Shown in pieces: positions 34,944-45,620 of a stretch of 64,000 nucleotides of DNA. Each line of letters opens with the position of its first letter. Positions within the stretch are counted from its first letter, which is position 1. This DNA is from Nelumbo lutea (lineage: Eukaryota > Streptophyta > Magnoliopsida > Proteales > Nelumbonaceae), in the NCBI GenBank assembly GCA_022828595.1, contig JAKGHH010000001.1, forward strand, positions 76,256,401 through 76,320,400, written 5' to 3'. The notes beneath the pieces were generated by a model. The model ran no database searches. It saw nothing but the letters and a program-made list of their open reading frames with translations, and was not told where the DNA came from. A program made the position numbers and the translations under genes.

Positions 34944-36523
34944 TGGTTTAATCAAATATGACCAGACCATTGATCATATTGAGACACATGATCGCATTGC
35001 CCTATTTTATACTATCTTGTATTAATAAAGACTGTATTAAGATTGCATGAAGAATGAAATTCGCCTTGTCAGGCTTAAAAGAAATCATATAATTTTTATG
35101 GTGAAAAGAAAATACTAATTAAGATAAAGAGGAAAGCACATGCAATCAAGTTGGTGATTCAACGAAAACAGCTACAAAACAACATAACCTACAACTACAA
35201 CTGGGCAGCCTACAATAATATGAACCGAAGTAACGAACTATTGAAATAATCAACAATTTGTAATGTGGGCCTAGCCATAGCCTAACACGACTTAGGCCGT
35301 AATAGGCACAGTTTGAACTCTTGGCCCATGTCAGGCTTGGGTTTCGAGGTCTACGGGACAGTATGGCATGACATAAAAAATTGGCCTGCATCCGCTCAAC
35401 TCGGCCCATGGCCCAGCATAGCATGTCTTAGATGGTGGGTCGGCATGTCATTACACATAGCCAACATGCGTCAACTTGCCGGAGGAATATAACCGTTGGG
35501 GGTTCTCCAACTGCTACCTTTAGATCTTAGATCTTTTGGGGAACTTTACAAAAATACCCCAGCAACTCCAGTTGTATTTGTGTTTTTTGCTTTGGGGGAC
35601 AAAAAAAAAAAAAAAACTTAAATAACCCCCCAAGAGCTACATAACTATTAGTTTGGAAGGCATCTTGGTAAAGTAATAATTAAGTTTGTAAATGACCAAA
35701 ATATCCTTCTCAACAACTACAAAATGTCTAATTTATAAGGTATTTTGGTTAATTATAATTATCCTACCCTCCTTCATTCTCATCACATTAATATTAATAC
35801 TTATATTTTCTCATACTCACATATTGTCACATTCTTGCTCATACTCCCTTAGTCTTTTACTTTCAAGTTCCTAATTTTCAACCTCATTTGTTTGAATAAG
35901 AATAGAGCTTGCTCAAATGTCTTAAAAAGCAATTTAGGAGTCTTAAAAATTTCACCGGTTAAAATCAAGTTGGGATACTAGATTGGTGATTCTTCTTAAA
36001 TTCCCTTTTCTTATACTTTTGATGAGATCCTATCACAATATGACAACACCAATATTGGTGTTAATGGTATTTCTGTTGACGAAGTCACACCCAATGTTGA
36101 GAGTGGCAAGAGAAAGACTAGTGAAGTCTTAAAAATGTTTGTTGTAGAAGAACTCGAGGGAAAGGAAAAGGGAGCAATTTACCAAAAACGCAAAAGCGAT
36201 TTTAGCTATTATGCCAATAATGAAAACCAAATATAAATTGTATGTAGGTTTTATTTTGGTAATTTTCATTATTCACAAGAAAAAATGAGAGGGATTAATA
36301 AAATATATTATACATGTTAAACAAACCTTTTTATTGGTTGAAAATCCTATACTTGAAAAATATTTAGAACAATATGTAAATCCTCAATTTAGAAAAAGAT
36401 TTTAGAAATACTTTAAGAGTGGATGCTTTAATTTTCTTTATTTATATAAATAAGATTTAATTTGTACTTTGTCAAATCTTAATTCTAGAGTTACACTTAC
36501 TCCAAATATTTGGACTTCCAAAT
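34944..36523. other. Intergenic, no supported gene
   Basis: AT-rich DNA with a patch of GGCC/GCCC-rich words at about 35255-35420, probably the remains of another MITE. No protein domain was seen. Confidence 0.45.
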
Positions 36524-36531
36524 ATTAGGAG

Positions 36532-37036
36532 TAGACTTGTTCATGGGCCAGGTGGCCCGATGGGCCGGACCGGCCTGACCCCCGGACGGGCTTGAACATG
36601 CTTATAGGCCCGTGGGCTTAAATCCGGGCCAAAAGGCCCGACCCGCAATAAATTCGAGCCGGGCTCGGGTTTTATCAAAATAGCCCGACCCGAGCCCGGT
36701 CCGGCCCGACCTAATATTGAACTTAAAATTAGTTATGTGATTATGCCCATTTGAATAACTTTTTTGATTTAAGAATGTAAAATTGTGTTTTAAAATATAA
36801 AAGAAAGGGAAAAATACCATCTTGTAGGCCCATTGTTCATTTAAATAGAAAAAAATACTATCTGAATTTTTAATTCTAATTTGAATAGGGAAAATTGTTT
36901 TTTTTTTTTTAATTAGGTCGGGCTTCAGGTTTGGGCCCAAGTTATAGGCCCGTTGGTCGGGCTGGGCTTGGGCTCGGGCCTAGTATATTTTCATTAGTGA
37001 CAAGTGAAAGTCCGGCCCGGCCCATGAATAGGTCTA
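36532..37036. mobile_element. hAT-type MITE with perfect 8-bp target duplication
   Basis: The termini TAGACTTGTTCATGGGCC and GGCCCATGAATAGGTCTA are inverted copies. The flanks 36524-36531 and 37037-37044 are both ATTAGGAG, an exact 8-bp duplication as hAT transposases make. The interior has GC-rich GGGCCCG words near both ends and no transposase. Confidence 0.9.
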
Positions 37037-37829
37037 ATTAGGAGTAAAACATAACCAGTTGCCTAGATGGTTCCCGGGCCGAATGGTCCAACCGTCTAGG
37101 TCAACAGTCGTTCGAAAACCTTGGTTTTGAATTAATCATTTAATTTGAAATTATTGTTTGTATTGTACACCTATATTTAAATTCCATTTAAAATAAATGA
37201 AAATAAATAAAATCTAAATATATATAAATCAATAAAAGTCGAGTCAAATTTATCTAATCATAATAAAAATTAATAAACATCAATAAAAAATTATCTAACA
37301 ATACATAACCAAACAATAATGTTTGAGTGAGAATCAATTTGGCTTTGCCCAATTGAAAATGTCACAAGGACCCACAATTTGAGTTTTATTTAATAAAGCC
37401 AGTGCATTACACGTGGCGCTGCTGCGATAGTATAAATATATAGATATTTAATTTTTTATTAAAAAAAAAAAAGAATAATCGTGCTGGCCCATGCATCAGC
37501 CAGGCTTGCTACAGTGGCACAAAACCACTTAACTTGATTTGTTTGCATTGTCATTTATATTCTGAATAACCCTCTTAGTATTACCATTTCCTTTATCGCC
37601 TCTATGTGGTGAAGATTGTATGTGTCCCTAAATGTTCGAAAGTTCAAAGTTCAAGTCGGTAGACAGCAAGAGAATGACCCTATTCCACACCTTAGAATTC
37701 TCAATCTCAAGTAAAAAATAACCTTCACCAGAATTTAATTTAGTTTGATGTGCCTCAACATTTTGACAAATTAAGTAATATGGAATGGAACTACCAGCTT
37801 AGGTACATTATACTCAATTGTCACTCCTA
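37037..37829. other. Intergenic, 3' flank of the GH81 gene
   Basis: AT-rich, no gene. This is the downstream side of the minus-strand GH81 gene. No confident polyadenylation signal was picked. Confidence 0.4.
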
Positions 37830-39887
37830 TCAATCATGTCTTGTGTGGATCCACCAAAGCAAATTCGATAGGGAGCTCCCCTTCTCAAACTCTTTCAATC
37901 TTCTAATCTTATCCAAAGCGCGTTCCTTGTCGTAAACCCCTTCCATAGCATACACAAACCCCTTCCATTTGTCATCGTCACCCTCCTTGTCCAGGGCGGT
38001 CAAAGCCCATTCCACCATTTTTCCCACAAAACCCACATCAGGAAACAAAACTTCAGTTATAGGCGTTAACGGCATCACTTGCACTCCCACCTTAACCACC
38101 CTCCTCTTCGACGGAAAGTTCCATATCTTGTTGTCCCGTTTGCTAGACCAAGCACGTCCCAACACCCTATTTTCCTCTGCGAATTCTTCACTGTAGATCC
38201 CCTCCTCCGCTCTTACGTGCCACCATGTCTTTGCTGCTTGGATCTCGAATGACGCTAGAGTCATTCCAAGGTGTTCGAGTTTAGTGTCCCCATAGCTTTT
38301 TCCCATGAGTGCGGCCGAGTAATAAGCATTCACCGCCTCACTGGGGCTTTTCTGGTTTCGTCCATGTTCCCATCCATACAGTCCTGCGGCCCACGAGTGC
38401 AACTTCCACGCATCGAAGCACCTCAGACGTGGGTATGCTGCGCTTGAACGGCGACCCAGAGTCATGATATCCTCCATTATTCCATATGCCTGAATCCTGT
38501 ACTGTCTCCCCAACTCTGGCTTTAATTTCGCAAGCACTGCAATGGCATATATGAAGTAACCCAGCTGGAAATGACGATCGTTGTATATACCGAACCCATT
38601 TTCTCTGCTACCGTCTATGGCCCCATTTTTACTGGTGATTCCCTTCCATTTGGTCTCGTATCCAAACCCATTCTCAGCGTGTTCCCCACTTAACCACAAG
38701 CCAATCCACCGGTCTAGGTAATCCTTCACCGCATCAATAATCTCCCCACACAAAGAATCGTCGGGCATCACCTCTTCGGCAATCAGTGCCAATCTGGCTG
38801 CCCTCGCAATTACCTTCCCAAAGTCGACAGTAGTGGAGGAAGGTTTGTTGGTATTCAGCTGCTCAATATCCTTGTGGAGGGCTGATTTAATTTCTGCTGG
38901 GAAGCTCCGGCAGGATTTCTTTTTGGTGCTTCTAATGGAGTGCCAGGTCGGAGAAATTGGCTCTGCTTTCATGATCCACGAATCTCCCACAACACCGATC
39001 AGCTCTCCGTCGATGCTGTCATACTTGAATTCTCGCAAGAGGGTGATCTTTGGGTCATTCACGTCGAGGAGCTTGAGATGGAGAGGGTGCGCAAGAATGA
39101 GCAGGTCTCCTTGTCCCTTCTTCTGCCATGCGTACTCCAACCAAAAGGGTTTGGAAAACAATGCGCATCCAGAAACTGGGTAGCAAGCACTAAAACGATC
39201 AAGGATGTTTTCATGACGTGGATTCAGCAAAATTGCGAAACGAATTATTCCCGCGAAGCTTTCAACGGTGATAGAAGAATCGTTGTAGGTCAGCTCAATT
39301 GGGGACGAGGAGTAGCAAATCCAAGTCTGCTTATTGCCTCGGAGTCGAATTGTATGCTTTGTGCGCGATGAATTGGGTTGCGGGGGCTCGAATCCGTTGT
39401 TGATTTGGATGGAAAGACCAGTTGGATTGGTGGTTTTGCAAGTTAAAAAAGGGCTGCCACGAACAAGGAAGAAACGTAGGTCAGGTGGGAGGTCTAAGGT
39501 GACGCTTAAGTCGTTGAAAGACGAGATGACATGGTGCTTGGGTTCGTTACTGTTCTTAATGTTCTGGTTTAGGGAGGGTGATGAAGAGATGATGAGATCA
39601 GGAGCGAAGTCTTGTTTGACGAATTCACGACTTGATTGAAGGGAAGGATAACAGAAAGCGAGGGATGAAGAAAAGGGTTTGATAAGATAAGGGTGTATAT
39701 ATTCCGGATGGCTTCTCTTCTGTTCGTCTGGGTCATCCTTTTTTATCCCGTCCCCAGACTTAAGAACAAAGTTTTGGAAAAAGGAGTTGGTAGGGAGGGG
39801 GGAGGAGAGGAGCTCTGGAGAGAAGAAGGCTGGGTCTTGAGCAGCAGATGACCTTATTTCAGGAAATAATTTATGAGGGTTCTGCAT
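37830..39887 (-). CDS. GH81 endo-beta-1,3-glucanase homologue, one catalytic Glu replaced
   Basis: Intact 685-residue single frame of glycoside hydrolase family 81, close to the length of plant members, with no obvious signal peptide (the soybean beta-glucan elicitor-binding protein also lacks one). Family marks are LSSPLPTNSFFQNFVL and YIHPYLIKP near the start, FGIYNDRHFQLGYFIYA (432-448), YPRLRCFDAWKLHSWAAGL (486-504), NQKSPSEAVNAYY (511-523), and LLWWIHTRHD at the end. GH81 enzymes hydrolyse internal beta-1,3-glucan bonds by inversion and have an E-x3-E pair in NQE(S/T)xSEAVNAYY. Here the first Glu is Lys513 (codon AAA at 38349-38351, one base from GAA), while Glu517 remains. The YNDHH segment is YNDRH. 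It may bind but poorly cleave glucan. The ATG at 39887 gives the full conserved N-terminus. Confidence 0.93.
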   Translation of the reverse strand: MQNPHKLFPEIRSSAAQDPAFFSPELLSSPLPTNSFFQNFVLKSGDGIKKDDPDEQKRSHPEYIHPYLIKPFSSSLAFCYPSLQSSREFVKQDFAPDLIISSSPSLNQNIKNSNEPKHHVISSFNDLSVTLDLPPDLRFFLVRGSPFLTCKTTNPTGLSIQINNGFEPPQPNSSRTKHTIRLRGNKQTWICYSSSPIELTYNDSSITVESFAGIIRFAILLNPRHENILDRFSACYPVSGCALFSKPFWLEYAWQKKGQGDLLILAHPLHLKLLDVNDPKITLLREFKYDSIDGELIGVVGDSWIMKAEPISPTWHSIRSTKKKSCRSFPAEIKSALHKDIEQLNTNKPSSTTVDFGKVIARAARLALIAEEVMPDDSLCGEIIDAVKDYLDRWIGLWLSGEHAENGFGYETKWKGITSKNGAIDGSRENGFGIYNDRHFQLGYFIYAIAVLAKLKPELGRQYRIQAYGIMEDIMTLGRRSSAAYPRLRCFDAWKLHSWAAGLYGWEHGRNQKSPSEAVNAYYSAALMGKSYGDTKLEHLGMTLASFEIQAAKTWWHVRAEEGIYSEEFAEENRVLGRAWSSKRDNKIWNFPSKRRVVKVGVQVMPLTPITEVLFPDVGFVGKMVEWALTALDKEGDDDKWKGFVYAMEGVYDKERALDKIRRLKEFEKGSSLSNLLWWIHTRHD

Positions 39888-40060
39888 TTTGACTGTCTTG
39901 ATAGAGAAATATATAGATTACAGAACAGTGCTCTCGTCTCGTTGGTGAGAGCTCGGTAAGGGCAAGTATATATGAATGGTGTGATTCAAGAAGCTTAAAG
40001 GATTCTTATTTCATAACGAAGGAGATACACCATGAGTCCATGATTGAGCGATGAGCTTTG
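39888..40060 (-). promoter_or_regulatory. Promoter side of the GH81 gene
   Basis: On the minus strand a TATA-like CATATATACTT lies at about 39964-39974, roughly 80 bp upstream of the ATG, and a second AT box (CTATATATTTC) at about 39906-39916 is probably too close to the start codon. The call rests on position and composition only. Confidence 0.35.
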
Positions 40061-41048
40061 AATCGAATCGTCTGTCTGAGAGTCTTTCTTTATTGGTAAA
40101 ACTCCAGGCTTAATAAATGAGTGATGGTTGTTTTAATGCCAGTTGGGTGCAAATGGACAACTACAATGAATCATCATGCATTGGAAATTGGAAGTCGTAC
40201 CAGTAAATCTTGTTTGCTAATTTAACCATTTGAGAAAACCGGGACGGAATGGCAGATGTCTTAAGGAATTGAAAAGGAGAAAACTGGCGTCTTCTCTTAA
40301 GATAACAATAAATCTTGTCTCCCAAAAGCCAAAACCATTGGATGGGATTTTATAATTTTAGGGTTTTTTTTATCAAACAGTGAGGCTCTCATGCAACGTT
40401 GTCCATCTCCTTAATCAACGACTACAAAACCCAAAATTGGGATAACAATAAATCTTGTCTCCCCTCTTCGGAGTTTGACCTAACAATCGATGAGATTATC
40501 TTGTTTTCCTTCATTATTATTTTAATTTTAAAAGAAAACCACCCAAAATTGTAATCCAAGCAAAAAAAGACGGGATGACTCTCTCAATGAGGTATTTAAT
40601 TATTAGAATTGTAAAAAAGAAGGGAAAAGTATGGATACACCCAATGCAAAATTTTGAATACCAGCCCCTCCTATTACTATTTACTAGCCCTCTCCCTCCT
40701 ATCAATTCACGGTTAGGATACATTCTCCCTGTATTACAGGATTATAAAATTCTGATCTGAGTTGATTGGTCATTCTCCCTAAAAAAAGATTTTCCGTATT
40801 TATTTTATCAAAGTCAAGTTCAATCAAGTGAAGTAAATCCAAGCTTTAGAACTTTGTTTTTTATATGAATTAAAGGAAAAATAGAACATCTTGAAGAACT
40901 GTAAAAGGTTCATTGGAGAACAAAAGATAAAATGCAAGGAGAATTTATATAGGGCTTGAAGACAGAGATCACCTGCTGTTCTCACTAGTTTTCTTCTAAG
41001 AAAAAGAAAAAAGAAAACGCTAATATAACTCTTTGACTTGATTTTGCT
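40061..41048. other. Intergenic, no supported gene
   Basis: Contains a repeated word 'aacaataaatcttgtctccc' at about 40305 and 40444, with no coding signal. Confidence 0.45.
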
Positions 41049-41323
41049 TAGGGGTGTTCAACAAAAAAAAAAAAAAAAACTGAATTGAGTTGGAAAAACC
41101 GGACCGAAAAAATCTGGTTAGCGAAACTGACTGGTATATCCAATCTATTTATAATATAATATATTTATTATATATATTTCATTTATGATATATAGTCAAC
41201 ATGAGATACCGATAAATAAAAGAAAACTAAATCTATCAATCAAATTAAATTAACCGATTGGTTTCAGTTATATTTCTAGTTGATTCAGTTAAAAAAAAAA
41301 AGCCCATGATTTGATTATCCCTA
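41049..41323. mobile_element. 275-bp hAT-type MITE with perfect 8-bp target duplication
   Basis: Begins TAGGGGTGTTCAAC and ends ATTATCCCTA. The flanks 41041-41048 and 41324-41331 are both ATTTTGCT. The interior is AT-rich and non-coding. Confidence 0.85.
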
Positions 41324-41547
41324 ATTTTGCTAAAACATTGTGAAAACACTTACGGGCATCATATTTTCACTGGTCTCTTAGAGGGGAAGAATGCAATGTT
41401 TTGGATCTGCGGTGCTGTGGAAAGCTTTTTGCATGACCCATGGGGGCGTAGGTCATGCAAGGTTAGATTTTTGTTGCAACTAGTGTTTTTTTTTAGATTT
41501 TTAGTTTTTTCTTTCTTTCCAAAGGTGCTCCATCTTCAACTCCAATG

Positions 41548-42475
41548 TAGGTGAGCATTATTCAGTTAGAATTGAAAAACCAAATTTAAAATTTTGGTTT
41601 CGTTTTTTTTGTTTGGTTAATTCAGTCTTTTAATATTTCGGTTTTGGTTTCAATTTTTAGAATTACAAATTTGGTTAACCGAATAAATCAAACTTTGATA
41701 TATAATATGTAATATATAACATATAATATGTAACATATAATATAGGGTAAATTACAAATAGGTACCCTATACTTTGGGGGGGGGGGGAGTGACAAATAGG
41801 TACCCTAAACTTTCAATTGTAACACTTGAGTATCCTGAACTTTCAAAAATAGACAATTGGGTCCATACTTTAGTATTTCGTTATTTAAGCATTACATAAT
41901 GTAAAAAATACCCTAATTGTGTATTTTTGAGATCATTCTACAATGTAAAATCATCACCGATGAATGCCATCGTCAGAAAATTTGAATATGTTATTTGTTG
42001 TCCATGTGAGAACGTGATTGTGGGGAAGTTTGAGTACCTAAGAATGGTCTTAAAAATACATGAGAAGGGTATTTTTGGCATTATATAATGTTTAACTGAG
42101 AGGATACTAATGGATGGACCCAAGTGCTTATTTTTAAAAGTTCAGGGTACCTATCTATAATTTACCCTATAATATATAATATGCAACATATAATATATTA
42201 TATTATATATATTTATATAATAATACATTAATATAATGAAATTTGATTTTATAATATGTATTTTATAATATATATTATATATTATATATTATATAAAATA
42301 TATTATTAAAGTTCGGTTTTAAATGAAATAACAAAAAACTGAACCAAAAATTTAGGTTTCGATTATTTTGGTTTTTCTAAAATTTGGTTTCGGTTTTTAT
42401 TTTTTCATTTTGATTTTTAAAATTTTGACTTATTTAATTCAGTTTTTAACCGAATAAACCAAATGTTCACCCCTA
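41548..42475. mobile_element. 928-bp hAT-type MITE carrying a nested MITE
   Basis: Begins TAGGTGAGCATTATTC and ends TGTTCACCCCTA. The flanks 41540-41547 and 42476-42483 are both CTCCAATG, an exact 8-bp duplication. Most of its length is explained by a second transposon inserted at 41745-42167, so the original element was about 500 bp. The interior consists of (A/T)-rich TTTGGTT/AACCGAAT words. Confidence 0.88.
41745..42167. mobile_element. 423-bp Mutator-type foldback MITE, nested
   Basis: Starts GGGTAAATTACAAATAGGTA and ends with the inverse (TACCTATCTATAATTTACCC); inverted homology runs over roughly 190 bp per arm. The flanks 41736-41744 and 42168-42176 are both TATAATATA, an exact 9-bp duplication, the length made by Mutator transposases. 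A run of 13 G at about 41777-41789 sits inside the left arm only. It lies within the hAT-type MITE, so it is the younger insertion. Confidence 0.88.
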
Positions 42476-43444
42476 CTCCAATGGCTTAAGCTTTTTCCTT
42501 TCTTGTTTCTTCCAACAAGATGATAAACATGACAAGAGTCCCATAACCAAAGTTTTCAAACGAATTAGACCTTTAAATTTAATGTTACAGTCTGCAAACT
42601 ACATTGCAATAATGAATTATATATTTGATTGTTTTATTTTGCCTAGCAGAATAATTTCTCGAAACAATAGAACAGATTTTGTTAGTACTGCTTTTATATT
42701 CTAAAAACAGATCGATTATGTATTTTTTAATTCATAAAAAATGATTTTATATTCACTCTAATGTTAACCTATCATAAAAAATGATTATATTATCTTGGCG
42801 CTATGTAGGAGGCTGGTTTAATGACAGGCAATTAGGAGGAAATAAATAGAGGGCAAGGTTGGGTTGTAAAAGAAATTAAACTACACCTCATGTCACTCCA
42901 AACAGATTTGCACGGAATGGCAACATAAACATCAATGAGTCAGACTTCACTCAGGGCAAAACCCATTCAAACAACTTTTACAGCTTTGTATTATAAATAT
43001 TTCCTTATGTGATTTATTTTATGGTGGATATTTTCAATGCAAGGTTACAAAAAGGATATTGGAAAGGTATAAGTACAGACTTTTCCTAACGGAAGCCGAA
43101 CTCATTCTTAAGGGAGGTTTAATTTTTTACTGTTTTACCAATTTTACCCATGAATAAAAATCAAAGCCATTGGTTAAGGCTCAATAGTTTGGATGATGGA
43201 AATTCACATATATGCCCTACAAATGTACCACAGCATATTCCAACAGTGTAGTGAGAACATCTCCCACTGACAACTTACGGAGATATTTCCAATGCTTGAG
43301 ATGTGCATCTGTGCATATGGATCATTTGTACGGCATAGATGTGATCTCGGGTGATGGTAAGCAATTATCGACTTGAAGGGAAAATGATCTAGCCACCCAT
43401 ATTTGTCACTGAAGAAAGAGGCGACATTGAATAGTTAGTCTATC
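42476..43444. other. Intergenic, no supported gene
   Basis: AT-rich, with a repeat of 'tcataaaaaatgatt(a/t)tat' at about 42735 and 42772. No protein domain was seen. Confidence 0.45.

Positions 43445-43476
<32 letters not shown>
43445..43476. repeat. (TTA)n microsatellite
   Basis: About ten uninterrupted TTA units, at the 3' side of the minus-strand LINE relic, which may be its remnant tail. Confidence 0.9.
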
Positions 43477-43609
43477 GTAAAACATCTAATTCCATTATCG
43501 TTTACAACAATATCGTGTAAGAACAAATGCTCAGAAGACCACGTACAGATAGTTTGTAAAGAGAAAGTAAACTTCGCAATGCAATGCGCCACCCTATTAG
43601 TTTCCCTAT

Positions 43610-43728
43610 GGCTCAGTTTGAAAAGAGTATAAATGTAAATATGTACAGAACAATTACATACAAAATAATACAAAATATAAGGTTTTACACTCTATAAATT
43701 TGCATTTATATTCCTTCCAAACTGAGCC
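43610..43728. mobile_element. 119-bp MITE inserted in the LINE RNase H domain
   Basis: The termini are GGCTCAGTTTG and its inverse CAAACTGAGCC, with TA-like flanks. The same type recurs at 49713-49837, and one terminus is visible near 62530. The RNase H reading continues on both sides. Confidence 0.75.
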
Positions 43729-44216
43729 TACGGATGAACAAGAGTATGCAATCATCAAACTTCTGCAGTCATCTACAATAGGATAGATGCACCATGGTGG
43801 ATTTTTTCCTGTCAACAGAAGTTGAACTAGAGAGAGGCAATCACTTTCAATGACAATTTTCATTAAACCAATCTCTAAGGAAAATCAGAGGGCATGAAGA
43901 AGAGCATAGGATTCCACTACTTTAGCTGAAACAAGAGGAAGTTTAACAGCTTTGCCATACATGAAGATGAAGGTATGTACCCATGGCTAAGGAGCTCCGG
44001 ATGACTATACCAATGCCAGCCTTGCCAACATTAGAGGAGCCATCAATGTTAATTTTAAGAACGCCTTCTTCCGGTGCTGGTAGTTCCCAGCGAGAACGTT
44101 CTGGGCTTTGTACTAGTAATCACCTGGCCTTGAGCTGGAAAAAAAGGAAGATGGCTTACTAGCTCATTAATCTGTGCGTTGGTAGCTCATTAATCGGTAC
44201 AATAGCACACTTAGGC

Positions 44217-44319
44217 TATGTTTGGTTTGAGGGAAAAAGTAGGGAAAGGTAGAAAAACCTATATAAGTTTTGTAAAGGTTTCTCTACCTTTCCCTACTTT
44301 TTCCTTCAAACCAAACATA
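44217..44319. mobile_element. 103-bp Tourist-like hairpin MITE
   Basis: The arms 44217-44259 and 44277-44319 pair over 43 bp with two mismatches, around a 17-base loop. The outer words TATGTTTGGTTT and TTA-like flanks suit a PIF/Harbinger-mobilised Tourist MITE. A hairpin this regular could also be a small-RNA precursor. Confidence 0.75.
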
Positions 44320-44483
44320 ACTTAAGAAAGAAGTAGGTGTTCCCAGAATCTATTTCCAACCATTTCACCATCCACGTGTTGAGGGACCAATTGGGTTGTG
44401 ACTCCATATTTAGTAATGTACGTGGCAGCACCGAACCACATTGGTTTCATAATAGGGCACTTCAGAAAGCAGTGATCTAGCGT

Positions 44484-44914
44484 CTGTTTGGCATCGTTGC
44501 CGTTGTTCCAGAAAACGGTGACACATCAGTGCCACATCGGAAAAAACAGTACTCCAAGAAATGTCTGTTTGTTTGGAACCGTTTTTTCATAAAAAACAGT
44601 ACTCCAAGCCGCACCTTAAAAATCGAAAATGCATGGTTTGGAGCAACGCCAAATTTGGCGTTTCTTAGAGCTATAGCTTGTTGCTACCAACAGGGACATG
44701 AAGTGGCAGTGATAAAGACATGGCGTGGCACTGGATAATAGGTACCATTGCTAAAAACATTTCTTAGAGCATTGGTACCAAATAGAAAAAAGTTGCTGTT
44801 GTTCTAAGAAAGTCTTACCTGACAGCAACATTTCTAAAAAAAAAAAACACCATGCTTCCAATCCACGCACCAGCAAAGAAAATGGTGCTGTATCTGTAGC
44901 ATTGATGCCAAACA
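44484..44914. mobile_element. 431-bp MITE inserted in the LINE zf-RVT domain
   Basis: The termini are TGTTTGGCATC and GATGCCAAACA. The host LINE reading CPVCGMEDET stops on one side and resumes as TLDHCFLKCP on the other, so the insertion split the zinc finger. The degenerate 9-base flanks each encode Thr-Leu plus one residue, consistent with an old 9-bp duplication. It is of the same family as 33908-34307. Confidence 0.78.
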
Positions 44915-45620
44915 TATACCTAAAGTTTCATCCTCCATACCACATACCGGACACCCACCATCCAAAGGAGAATTTGGAAAGATCCATCATTAATGGAAGC
45001 ATGCCTACTGCTTAGTAAATATCGCCACAAGAATTTTTTGATTTCGATTCTTTCAAATATTCCATAATATAAAAACACACTTCTCTTTGCACATTGTATT
45101 CCCGTTTAAATCATGAACCCTCACTTTATCCCACCAAAGTTGCATGCTGCATCTACATTTAACTCCTTTATTCAAGAGGAAAATTTTTGAAGGGAGCTTC
45201 CCTTTGAGGAGAAGGTATATGAAGGTTTTCAATTTCGAGGGACATCTTAGATTCCAAATCATTGAATTCCATTTCAGGTTATTACCATCATTGCTAATCG
45301 ATGAACATTTTATTCTATAGGCCTAGCTGACAGAGAATTTACCATCTAAATTAAATCTCCATATTAGATTGTCTCCTTTGGGCCCGAGGGAATAAAAATT
45401 GATTTTATTTTCTCCCATGTATTAATGGGAACCAGACTCCTGATTTTACTCTCTGTCCAAACGCACCTCTCTTTGTCAATAACCTCATTCACTAATAAAT
45501 CCTTATTATTAATCATTGAGGAATAGTCTCCTCTTTCGTTAATAACTGAAGAAGCAGTTAAATGAGGATATTCAATACAAGCATATATATAGGGAGGCAA
45601 ATTGTGCTACTGATTGGTTA

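Larger units (their letters stand above)
43480..45620 (-). pseudogene. LINE relic: zf-RVT and RNase H domains, broken by three MITEs
   Basis: Minus-strand pieces keep the C-terminal order of plant LINE open frames. First, 45364-45620 has WEKIKSIFIPSGPKE. Then 44930-45262 has the zf-RVT domain (IWNLRCPSKLKTFIYLLLKG), running to CPVCGMEDET. It resumes at 44340-44480 with LDHCFLKCPIMKPMWFG. Then RNase H at 43740-44100 has INIDGSSNVGKAGIGIVIRS and ESDCLSLVQLLL, and at 43490-43605 LSHRETNRVAHCIAKF. The gaps correspond exactly to MITEs at 44484-44914, 44217-44319 and 43610-43728. Stops and frameshifts are frequent. Confidence 0.75.

Noticed and set aside
38833..39639. Plus-strand open frames of 100-143 residues
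   Set aside because: Antisense shadows of the intact GH81 coding sequence.
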